This document shows, piece after piece, positions 8,832 to 14,603 of a stretch of 14,603 nucleotides of DNA. The position numbers and the translations under genes were made by a program. The notes beneath the pieces were generated by a model. The model saw nothing but the letters and a program-made list of their open reading frames with translations, searched no databases and was not told where the DNA came from. How positions within the stretch are numbered: the stretch's first letter is position 1; each line of letters opens with the position of its first letter. Source of the stretch: Tannerella sp. (GTDB lineage Bacteria; Bacteroidota; Bacteroidia; Bacteroidales; Tannerellaceae); the NCBI GenBank assembly GCA_031275525.1, contig JAISOP010000060.1, positions 1 to 14,603 of the forward strand, read 5' to 3'.

Positions 8832-9153
8832 GCATACGTATGATCGGATTATACGCATACGTATGATCGGAAAATACGCATACGTATGATCGGAAAATAC
8901 GCATACGTATGATCGGATTATACACATACGGGTAATCGGATTGTCCGCATACGGGTAATCGGATTGTCCGCATACGGGTAATCGGATTGTCCGCATACGG
9001 GTAATCAGATCTTCCGCATACGGACAATCGGATTGTCCGCATACGGACAATTGGAATGGAAGCATACTTCCGGTCGGAATGGAAGCATACTTCCAATCGG
9101 AGTGGAAGCATACTTCCAATCGGAATGGAAGCATACTTCCAATCGGATTATAC
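8832..9153. repeat. Tandem array 2: fourteen 23-bp palindromic units
   Basis: Fourteen head-to-tail units of exactly 23 bp run from 8832; a fifteenth, degenerate one begins at 9154 (GCAAACGTGTG). Nearly every unit starts GCATAC and carries ATCGGA near the middle. Hairpins form across unit boundaries around the loop CATA, with arms that differ by block. Units 1-4 have ATACG-CATA-CGTAT, units 5-8 GTCCG-CATA-CGGGT (G-U pairs), the 9/10 junction GTCCG-CATA-CGGAC (perfect), and units 11-14 GGAAG-CATA-CTTCC. The sequence differs from array 1 but the period and design are the same. The array lies 353 bp upstream of the -7 box of the surface-protein operon. Confidence 0.97.
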
Positions 9154-9200
9154 GCAAACGTGTGTTTTTAGAGGTTTCCTTATCAATTCATCTGTCTGCG

Positions 9201-9260
9201 CATACTTGCCGATATAATTTTCCATACTTGCCGATATAAAAAGTTATATTGGCAGGCATA
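9201..9260. repeat. Degenerate direct repeat and imperfect hairpin next to array 2
   Basis: CATACTTGCCGATATAA occurs at 9201-9217 and again at 9223-9239 (period 22). The second copy faces an inverted partner, TTATATTGGCAGGCATA at 9244-9260, across a 4-nt loop, giving a ~17-bp stem with G-U and mismatched pairs. The shared CATAC start suggests drifted members of the neighbouring array. Confidence 0.7.
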
Positions 9261-9291
9261 TCATTCGGAGGAATGGAGAATGGGGTCGTAG

Positions 9292-9310
9292 GGGCGTATC
9301 GCATACGCCC
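9292..9310. repeat. Short perfect hairpin GGGCGTAT-CGC-ATACGCCC
   Basis: An 8-bp perfect stem with a 3-nt loop. On the minus strand it lies ~85 nt beyond the DUF5686 stop, after the larger inverted repeat at 9326-9394, and is not followed by a U-run. It may be an intergenic palindromic repeat or a back-up transcription stop; only the hairpin itself is directly supported. Confidence 0.6.
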
Positions 9311-9316
9311 TCATTG

Positions 9317-9394
9317 AAAAAGGGAGGTAGTCCGCGAATCAACGCGAATGTCCGCGAATGATTCGTGTACAGGAGGATTTATTCGCGGACTACC
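9317..9394 (-). terminator. Dispersed repeat copy 2, acting as likely terminator of the DUF5686 gene
   Basis: GGTAGTCCGCGAAT (9326-9339) is a perfect inverted match to ATTCGCGGACTACC (9381-9394). The repeat begins one base past the DUF5686 stop codon. On the minus strand the stem is followed by TCCCTTTTTC (T-run at 9321-9317), so the element could end transcription. The 41-nt loop contains a further GTCCGCGAAT at 9350-9359 and the 21-bp block shared with copy 1. Confidence 0.6.
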
Positions 9395-9395
9395 C

Positions 9396-12047
9396 TTAGA
9401 ACGAGAAGCGCAGGGCGATGCGGAAACCGGAACGGCTGATGCCGGGATGGTCGAGGTAGCTCAGGCGACGGTAGTAGTTCACCTGCAAGATACGGAAGAT
9501 ATTTTCCAGTCCGACGCTACATTCCATGTAGGGTTTCTGTCCGACCAGCGGATAGGCGCCCTCGGGCAGGAGGAAGAGGTGGTTGGCGGAGGCCGGGTTA
9601 TTGCGGGCGGCCAGGTCGCCGCAGATGGCGCTGAAGGAAACCACTTCGCGCAGTTGCAGCAGGTTGATCAGGGGGATGCGGTTGAGGATCCAGCCTTTGA
9701 GGTAGTAGGTGGCGTCGAGCGAGACATAGCGGTCGGCCACAAATTCCAGTGCGTTCATCAGGTGAAACGCCTCCGGCTGGATGGTGATGGACTGGTTGGT
9801 ATTGGGCAAAATCAGCAGGGGAAAAGGCACCTTGTCCCATATCTTCCCGGCTTTGAGGTTGGCGTCGATATGACCGAAGGAAGAGAGCCAGATACGTTTC
9901 GAGGCGCTGGCTTCCGTACGGTTGTAGGGGTAGTCGCCGAAGCCCGGGAGGCGGAAGCCGGTCTGGTGGGTGAGCAGGAAGACCGGCGCGTTTCTCGACA
10001 GGTTGAAGAGGGAACCTTTACCCGACCGGCTGTTGAAGGCCCGCTCGCCCGGCGCATAACGCAACTGTACGCCCCATTCGGCCGTTTGCAGGTGACGGAT
10101 ACGGGTGTACTGATAGGGGTCGTCCTTGAGGATGTAGCGCAGGGAGCCGGTGGCTTCGTTGTCCTGGTGTTGCAACCAGGTCCTGAACGTCACTCCGTTC
10201 AGCCATTCCTTTTCATACTGAAGGCGGTTTTTACGCAGGTAGGCCATCTTGTTGATGGCCTTGCCCACTTTCAGCGCCACAAACATATTATCCTTGCTGG
10301 TGAAAAGAAACTCCTGTCCCGGCGTGTAGAGGTCGTATTCGTGGGCAAAACTGAGGTTGTTGACCGGCGATTCCCGTTCGTGGTAATCCTTGTCGTTGAA
10401 GCTGTAGGTTGCCTGGGCACGGTATTTCCACCGGCGGTCGTTCATCCCGTAGGCCACGTAGCCCCCCAGGTAGAGGTGCGGATGGAAATGGGCGGTGGTA
10501 TAGCCGCCGACGCGCATCCGGAAGCCTTCGACTTCGTTGGAACTGAAGATCGTATTCATCGGGCCGAAGTCGAGTTTGTTCTCATCGTGATTCTCGTTGA
10601 TGGGCACCAGGCCCGACACCAGTATTTCGACGGTCTTGATGAAGACATTAAAGACGGGCACTCCGCGCAACTGCGCCATGAGGTTGTCGATGGCGTTCTC
10701 CTTTTCCCTGACGGGGAAGTGGCGGCGCTTGACCCAGAAGGAGTCCGGCTGTGCCAGTCCGCCCGCGGCCACATGCATCTCGCCCGGCAGGCTGAAGACG
10801 GAATCGCGTCCGGCCACCTCGCTACGGTAGCGGTCGTAGCTCCTCAACTGGTGTGCGTAAAGCTGCTGGCCGCCGCTCACGAAGTAGAAGACAACAAACG
10901 TGTTGTCCCGGTCCAGCGCCCAGAGACTGTCCGGCATCCGTTTGAAATCCTGTTCGATGCGGATGTTCTTGACGTAATTCAGGTTGATGTGGTAGGGCAC
11001 GGTCAGGTGGACGCGCTTGACGGCATATTTCCCGTCCAGCGTGATGTAGAGATGTCCCGTGAAACCGTAGCTCTGCGAATTGACGGGGACGAAGGCCAGG
11101 TCAACACAAGGTTCTCCACCCACCTCTACCGTATCCGTGATGAAATAGTGGTAGTAAGCGATACCCAGCGTGGACGACAACGGACTGACGAAACTGTTGA
11201 GCAGGAACGAAATATTATTGTCGAACACATTGACTTCCTTCAATATCTCATCCAGGTTAGCCGAAAGGGTGCCGTATTCGTCCAGCGTCTTGTCCACCCC
11301 CCTCTGGCGCCGGGCCGTGAGTATCGACTTTTCGGATTTCGGGCTTTTGCGGTAATAGACGTCCGAGAGTTCCTCGCGCAGGGAAAGCGTCAGTACCGGC
11401 CGTCCGTCGAACTCGGAAGTGTCAAGGTAGCTCTTGATGAATTTGAACTTACTCAGCAGTTTGTTGCTCTCAAAGTCCACGTCGAACTTGTCCAGCGACA
11501 GCGCCACCTTCCGGTAACATTCCGCCTGGTACTCGTTCCGGTCGGTGATACGGTTACTGTCCTTGCGTGCGATGACGTTCTTCACCAACTCCACGGCCGG
11601 GTTGTTGCGCCGGCTGTAACGTTCGCGCCGGGGCTTGATGATCACCTCCGACAACTGAATCGAAATGGGCGCCAGCAGGATTTCGAGCGAATCGTTCCGC
11701 ACGCCGGGGCGGAGGGCGACGTCCTTTGTGTCATAGCCCAGAATATAGCACGTGAGCGTATCGAGTCCGCGGTTGTTCTGCAATTCGAACCGTCCGTCGT
11801 CGTCGCTCATGGCGCCGATCGTAGAATGCTTGAAAATAAGGGAAGCGTAGGGAAGTGTTTCACCGGTGAGGGAATCCCGGATAATACCCGATACGGATGT
11901 GACATGTTGGGCGCTCAGGCCGCCGACGCCCGTCAGCATGAACAGAAAAACCCATAACAGCAGACGAACTATCCCTAGCCTTACTGCTCCAAAAATCTGT
12001 CGGGTATGCTTTTCTGCATATTCCCTCGAAAAATTGTTCTTGTCCAA
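9396..12047 (-). CDS. DUF5686 and carboxypeptidase-like regulatory domain outer-membrane protein
   Basis: 883 residues. A long basic N-terminus and hydrophobic segment (residues 24-40) form a Sec signal peptide, cleaved near LSA-QH (46/47). Residues ~50-136 are a CarbopepD_reg_2 beta-sandwich (VSGIIRDSLTGETLPYASL, DDDGRFEL, LSEVIIKP). The rest is DUF5686, with the family-typical NPAVELVKNVIARKDSNR near 149-166 and a C-terminal half of alternating beta strands ending in RIALRFSF, as expected of an outer-membrane barrel. The length is normal for the family. Its biochemical role is unknown, and it is not part of a SusC/D pair here. No ATG lies between the in-frame stop at 12066-12068 and Met37, so the likely start is TTG at 12047. 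That start is preceded by AAAGAAGA and lies about 22 nt after the predicted transcription start. The gene stands alone, divergent from the lipoprotein gene. Confidence 0.93.
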   Translation of the reverse strand: MDKNNFSREYAEKHTRQIFGAVRLGIVRLLLWVFLFMLTGVGGLSAQHVTSVSGIIRDSLTGETLPYASLIFKHSTIGAMSDDDGRFELQNNRGLDTLTCYILGYDTKDVALRPGVRNDSLEILLAPISIQLSEVIIKPRRERYSRRNNPAVELVKNVIARKDSNRITDRNEYQAECYRKVALSLDKFDVDFESNKLLSKFKFIKSYLDTSEFDGRPVLTLSLREELSDVYYRKSPKSEKSILTARRQRGVDKTLDEYGTLSANLDEILKEVNVFDNNISFLLNSFVSPLSSTLGIAYYHYFITDTVEVGGEPCVDLAFVPVNSQSYGFTGHLYITLDGKYAVKRVHLTVPYHINLNYVKNIRIEQDFKRMPDSLWALDRDNTFVVFYFVSGGQQLYAHQLRSYDRYRSEVAGRDSVFSLPGEMHVAAGGLAQPDSFWVKRRHFPVREKENAIDNLMAQLRGVPVFNVFIKTVEILVSGLVPINENHDENKLDFGPMNTIFSSNEVEGFRMRVGGYTTAHFHPHLYLGGYVAYGMNDRRWKYRAQATYSFNDKDYHERESPVNNLSFAHEYDLYTPGQEFLFTSKDNMFVALKVGKAINKMAYLRKNRLQYEKEWLNGVTFRTWLQHQDNEATGSLRYILKDDPYQYTRIRHLQTAEWGVQLRYAPGERAFNSRSGKGSLFNLSRNAPVFLLTHQTGFRLPGFGDYPYNRTEASASKRIWLSSFGHIDANLKAGKIWDKVPFPLLILPNTNQSITIQPEAFHLMNALEFVADRYVSLDATYYLKGWILNRIPLINLLQLREVVSFSAICGDLAARNNPASANHLFLLPEGAYPLVGQKPYMECSVGLENIFRILQVNYYRRLSYLDHPGISRSGFRIALRFSF

Positions 12048-12076
12048 ATCTTCTTTCGTGTTGAATTAAAACAGTG

Positions 12077-12084
12077 CAAAGATA
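12077..12084 (-). promoter_or_regulatory. -7 box (TATCTTTG) for the DUF5686 gene
   Basis: The minus strand reads TATCTTTG, matching TAnnTTTG. A weak GTTTTC stands near the -33 position. The predicted start of transcription is near 12070, leaving a ~22-nt leader to the TTG at 12047, and this excludes starts further upstream. Confidence 0.5.
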
Positions 12085-12186
12085 CGGATTTTCCCGGAAA
12101 ACGGCATATAACATTAACGGATTGTATTTTAGCCGGTCGCGACATCATCTGCTCACAGCCGGTTTTGTACATTTTCCATGCTCATT

Positions 12187-12211
12187 GGTCCGCGAATTAC
12201 GCGAATAAACC
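12187..12211. repeat. Dispersed palindromic repeat, copy 3 (half element)
   Basis: GTCCGCGAATTACGCGAAT followed by AAACC matches, in reverse orientation, the right half of copy 1 (8660-8691), and GTCCGCGAAT matches the ends of copy 2. It is a single half element, lying upstream of the DUF5686 gene. Confidence 0.7.
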
Positions 12212-12371
12212 TTCTTATATATGAATAACTCACCCAGCCGGCGTGTCGGAAAGTCTCCCGAACCATTTATACTTTACACGGCGAACGGGTGAAATAAAAC
12301 AGCGCGTTGCAGATTGTTCCTACTTCATGTGTTCGCTTGCGAGTGTCGCCAATTATTTGTAATATTGCGCC

Positions 12372-12478
12372 ATATTGACTACCGGTTAAGTTTGTTTGAT
12401 AATTTATCATCTTTCTTTAGGTCTTGATAATCACAAAGACACGAAATGTTATCAATAGGAACAACCGGTAGTCAATAT
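12372..12478. repeat. Perfect 16-bp inverted repeat flanking a 75-bp AT-rich segment (candidate invertible promoter)
   Basis: ATATTGACTACCGGTT at 12372-12387 is exactly inverted as AACCGGTAGTCAATAT at 12463-12478. The 75 bp between are AT-rich and contain TTTG motifs (12391-12398), and the right arm ends 39 bp before the lipoprotein ATG. This geometry resembles the small invertible promoters of Bacteroides. No full TAnnTTTG box is visible in either orientation, so a MITE-like remnant or a regulatory stem is also possible. Confidence 0.55.
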
Positions 12479-12517
12479 TTTATTCTATACTTAAACAGTT
12501 TCTTAACTACAGGCAAT

Positions 12518-13348
12518 ATGAAAAAGTTATTTGTTTACATTTCGGTCATTGCCCTGTTTTCGCTCGGAACCCTTTCGTGTGACGGGGAAGAAGAGGGCAG
12601 GCCATCCGGCAAACCTGTCAAAATCAAGAGTAGCGACAACTCCGGCGCCTCCTTTTCCTATGAGGGCAACCGGTTGGTGCAGATGCAGGAAAACGGCTCG
12701 GGTTCAACCATTGCGTTTCGTTACGAAAACGGTGAACTGGCCTCCCTGTCGTTCAGTCCGACAGACCCGAAGGTGGCGGACGGCCACGGCTACACGAGAT
12801 TCAAAAGGGAAGAAAACGGGAAAATCACGGTCGAAAGCGGCGGCGAACCTGCGACTGATATGTTTCGCGTGCAGGAAATCGAACTTGACGCTAATCATTT
12901 TCCGATAAAAATTACGGACCTCGGCGTCTATTCCATCGGCAAAGAAGGGAGGACGAAAGAATACGACGGCGCCTACTGCTCGCTTTTTTCGTGGGACGCC
13001 TCGACCGGGCAGCTGTTGAGGGAAGAAGTCTGCGAGATCGGGACTTCGCAGGTGGTGGCCACCTATACCTATAAATATGACAACGCGCCCGGCTTACTCA
13101 GCGAAGTGGATTGCCCGTTATGGTTTTACGCATACTGGAATCGCGAACGCCATTATGCGCTCGGGACATACAGGGCGCTGTTTTTCGGCTATGCGAACAA
13201 CCTCACGGAAGTGACCATCGACGACAGTCCGGACGACAGGCACGAAGTCTTGAAGTATGACTACGACTACAGTCCCGAGGGCTTTCCCGTGGCCGTTTCC
13301 CTTCAAACCTCCGGCGGCGAAACGCTGGTAATACGAATTCAATATTAA
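12518..13348 (+). CDS. DUF4595-like surface lipoprotein
   Basis: 276 residues. The chosen ATG gives MKKLFVYISV, a hydrophobic core and a lipobox-like TLSC, with Cys21 as the lipidated residue. The -3 threonine is not canonical, but Bacteroidota lipoboxes are loose. Cys21 is followed by DGEEEG, an acidic stretch like the lipoprotein export signal that sends Bacteroidota lipoproteins to the cell surface. The frame is open back to an ATG at 12446, but that start lies before the inverted-repeat arm and would bury the signal peptide. The body is built from repeated beta-hairpin phrases (FSYEGNRLVQM, FRYENGELASL, YTYKYDNAPGLLSEV, YDYDYSPEGFPVAV), as in DUF4595/YD-repeat-like lipoproteins of Bacteroides. 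No enzyme motif is seen and its function is unknown. The stop lies 10 nt before the E1 start. Confidence 0.85.
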   Translation: MKKLFVYISVIALFSLGTLSCDGEEEGRPSGKPVKIKSSDNSGASFSYEGNRLVQMQENGSGSTIAFRYENGELASLSFSPTDPKVADGHGYTRFKREENGKITVESGGEPATDMFRVQEIELDANHFPIKITDLGVYSIGKEGRTKEYDGAYCSLFSWDASTGQLLREEVCEIGTSQVVATYTYKYDNAPGLLSEVDCPLWFYAYWNRERHYALGTYRALFFGYANNLTEVTIDDSPDDRHEVLKYDYDYSPEGFPVAVSLQTSGGETLVIRIQY

Positions 13349-13358
13349 AAATTATATT

Positions 13359-14603
13359 ATGCCAAAAGTACAATTCATCGACCCTAAGCAGGTCAGAAAA
13401 CCCGGTGAGATTACGTTCAATCCCATTCCGGTAAATCAATACAGTAAGACGGTAAAGGACGAGTTGGCCGGCAAACGCTTCACGCCGGCCGACCTGGTAC
13501 GCATTTATCACGACATGGTCCTCATCCGCGAGTTCGAAACGATGTTGCAACTGGTCAAGACGACCGGCGGATACCAGGGGGTGGAATACAACAACCCAGG
13601 CCCCGCACATCTTTCGGCCGGTCAGGAAGCCGCCGCCGTAGGCATGGCCTACACGCTCGACGTCAACGATTTTATCTTCGGTTCGCACCGCAGTCACGGT
13701 GAAATCCTTGCCAAGGGACTGCGTGCCATTCAGCAACTGGACGGCAGCGTGCTCGAGCGCATCATGAACGAATTTTGGGACGGCGCCACGGTCAATGTCG
13801 TGAAAACCCTCTACCACGGTAACGACGTCAGGGAACTGGGCATCCGCTTTCTGCTCTACGGTGCGCTGGCCGAGATTTTCGCCAAAACGACCGGCTTCAA
13901 CAAGGGGCTGGGCGGCAGTATGCACACCTTCTTCACACCCTTCGGTATCTATCCGAACAACGCCATCGTCGGCGGCAGCGGCAGCATTGCCGTGGGCGCG
14001 GCGCTCTACAAGAAAGTCAACCGCAAACCGGGCATCGTCGTGGCCAATATCGGCGACGGCTCCATGGCACGCGGCCCCGTCTGGGAAGGGCTTTCCTTCG
14101 CCGCAATGGACCAGTTCGCCCAACTTTGGGAAGGCGACATGCGGGGCGGTTTGCCGGTTATCATCAACATCATGAACAACCAGTACGGCATGGGTGGACA
14201 GACCCGCGGCGAGACGATGGGCTACGATCTGGCCGCCCGTATCGGCGCCGGCGTCAACCCGGCACAGATGCACGCCGAACGCGTCGATGGATACAACCCC
14301 CTGGCCGTCATCGACGCCTACCGCCGCAAAAAGGCGCTGCTGGAGGAGAAAAAAGGGCCGGTATTGCTCGACGTCCTGACCTATCGCTACAGCGGCCACT
14401 CGCCCTCGGATGCGTCGTCGTATCGCAGCAAAGAGGAAATAGAAGCCTGGGAAGCGCAGGACTGTATTGCCGGTTTTGAGCGTGAACTGGCGGGCGCCGG
14501 CGTTGCCACGGAAAAGGAACTGGAGGCCATTCGGGAAGAGGTGAAGGCCGTCATGTTGGAAACATTCAAACTGGCCATCGACGACACGCTTTCGCCGCGC
14601 ATG
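13359..14603 (+). CDS. Thiamine-diphosphate 2-oxo-acid dehydrogenase E1 (alpha part), 3'-truncated by the window
   Basis: 415 codons are open to the last base. ATG at 13359 follows AAAAATTATATT. The protein matches pyruvate/branched-chain/acetoin dehydrogenase E1-alpha, which decarboxylates a 2-oxo acid on ThDP and passes the acyl group to the E2 lipoyl domain in the cytoplasm. Visible motifs are LSAGQEAAAVG (from ~85), SHRSHG (109-114), GGSMH (185-189), the ThDP/Mg motif GDG (232-234) to NN (273-274) followed by QYGMG, and the phosphorylation-loop-like YRYSGHSPSD (342-351). Compared with a standard E1-alpha, ~45 residues are added between SHRSHG and GGSMH, and the GDG-NN spacing is 38 instead of ~26. 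These insertions suggest the long fused alpha-beta E1 type, with the beta part beyond the window. The substrate cannot be assigned. Confidence 0.9.
   Translation, partial: MPKVQFIDPKQVRKPGEITFNPIPVNQYSKTVKDELAGKRFTPADLVRIYHDMVLIREFETMLQLVKTTGGYQGVEYNNPGPAHLSAGQEAAAVGMAYTLDVNDFIFGSHRSHGEILAKGLRAIQQLDGSVLERIMNEFWDGATVNVVKTLYHGNDVRELGIRFLLYGALAEIFAKTTGFNKGLGGSMHTFFTPFGIYPNNAIVGGSGSIAVGAALYKKVNRKPGIVVANIGDGSMARGPVWEGLSFAAMDQFAQLWEGDMRGGLPVIINIMNNQYGMGGQTRGETMGYDLAARIGAGVNPAQMHAERVDGYNPLAVIDAYRRKKALLEEKKGPVLLDVLTYRYSGHSPSDASSYRSKEEIEAWEAQDCIAGFERELAGAGVATEKELEAIREEVKAVMLETFKLAIDDTLSPRM

Noticed and set aside
8561..8866. 101-codon plus-strand open frame in the large intergenic region
   Set aside because: It contains dispersed repeat copy 1 and the start of array 2 and has no recognisable protein features.
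8793..9134. Open frames across array 2 and similar ones across array 1 (35-226)
   Set aside because: They are translations of a 23-bp repeat, which cycles through all three frames; they have no start context or other sign of coding.
9348..11957. 869-codon open frame on the plus strand opposite the DUF5686 gene
   Set aside because: Its composition (rich in V, G, E, Q, H with no domain) is that of an antisense shadow produced by GC-rich third positions. The minus-strand protein has a signal peptide and family motifs.
12446..12517. Upstream ATG extending the lipoprotein by 24 residues
   Set aside because: It would start within the inverted-repeat segment and place the signal peptide internally; MKK at 12518 is a standard lipoprotein start.
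13203..14399. 398-codon minus-strand open frame over the lipoprotein/E1 junction
   Set aside because: It lies opposite E1, which carries clear ThDP motifs. Its His/Val/Asp-rich composition is shadow-like.

Overview
The window looks like chromosomal DNA from a fairly GC-rich member of the Bacteroidota, most likely the Bacteroidales. The evidence is a DUF5686 outer-membrane protein fused to a CarbopepD_reg_2 domain, a lipoprotein with an acidic stretch just after its cysteine, two large secreted proteins ending in a type-IX-like sorting domain, -7 boxes of the Bacteroides type (TAnnTTTG), and start sites with A-rich leaders. The species cannot be named from the sequence.

Layout. 1-129 may hold the last codons of a plus-strand OmpA-like gene that runs into a 23-bp tandem repeat array (60-289). 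290-555 has no gene, only a strong hairpin (379-402). Two large surface/secreted protein genes follow on the minus strand: the upstream one (4553-8326) begins with a DUF6273 domain and three putative-Ig repeats, and the downstream one (556-4536) begins with a glycine-rich beta-helix-like region. They lie 16 nt apart, share their C-terminal half, and are probably one operon read from a promoter near 8472-8479.

About 1.07 kb without a gene (8327-9395) separates this operon from the next gene. It holds the operon leader and promoter, a dispersed palindromic repeat (8620-8691), a second 23-bp tandem array with different sequence (8832-9153), degenerate repeats and a hairpin (9201-9260), a GGGCGTAT hairpin (9292-9310), and a long inverted repeat acting as a likely terminator (9326-9394). 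I see nothing convincing in 8693-8830. Next is the minus-strand DUF5686 gene (9396-12047, apparently with a TTG start).

The divergent intergenic region 12048-12517 holds the DUF5686 gene's -7 box, a third dispersed repeat copy, and a perfect 16-bp inverted repeat 75 bp apart that could flank a small invertible promoter. On the plus strand come a DUF4595-like lipoprotein (12518-13348) and, 10 nt later, a thiamine-diphosphate 2-oxo-acid dehydrogenase E1 gene that runs off the window end.

The strongest unexplained signal is the pair of 23-bp tandem arrays. In both, every unit is an imperfect palindrome whose two arms change together from one sub-block to the next while the short spacers stay fixed. 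They sit on either side of the two-gene surface-protein operon.
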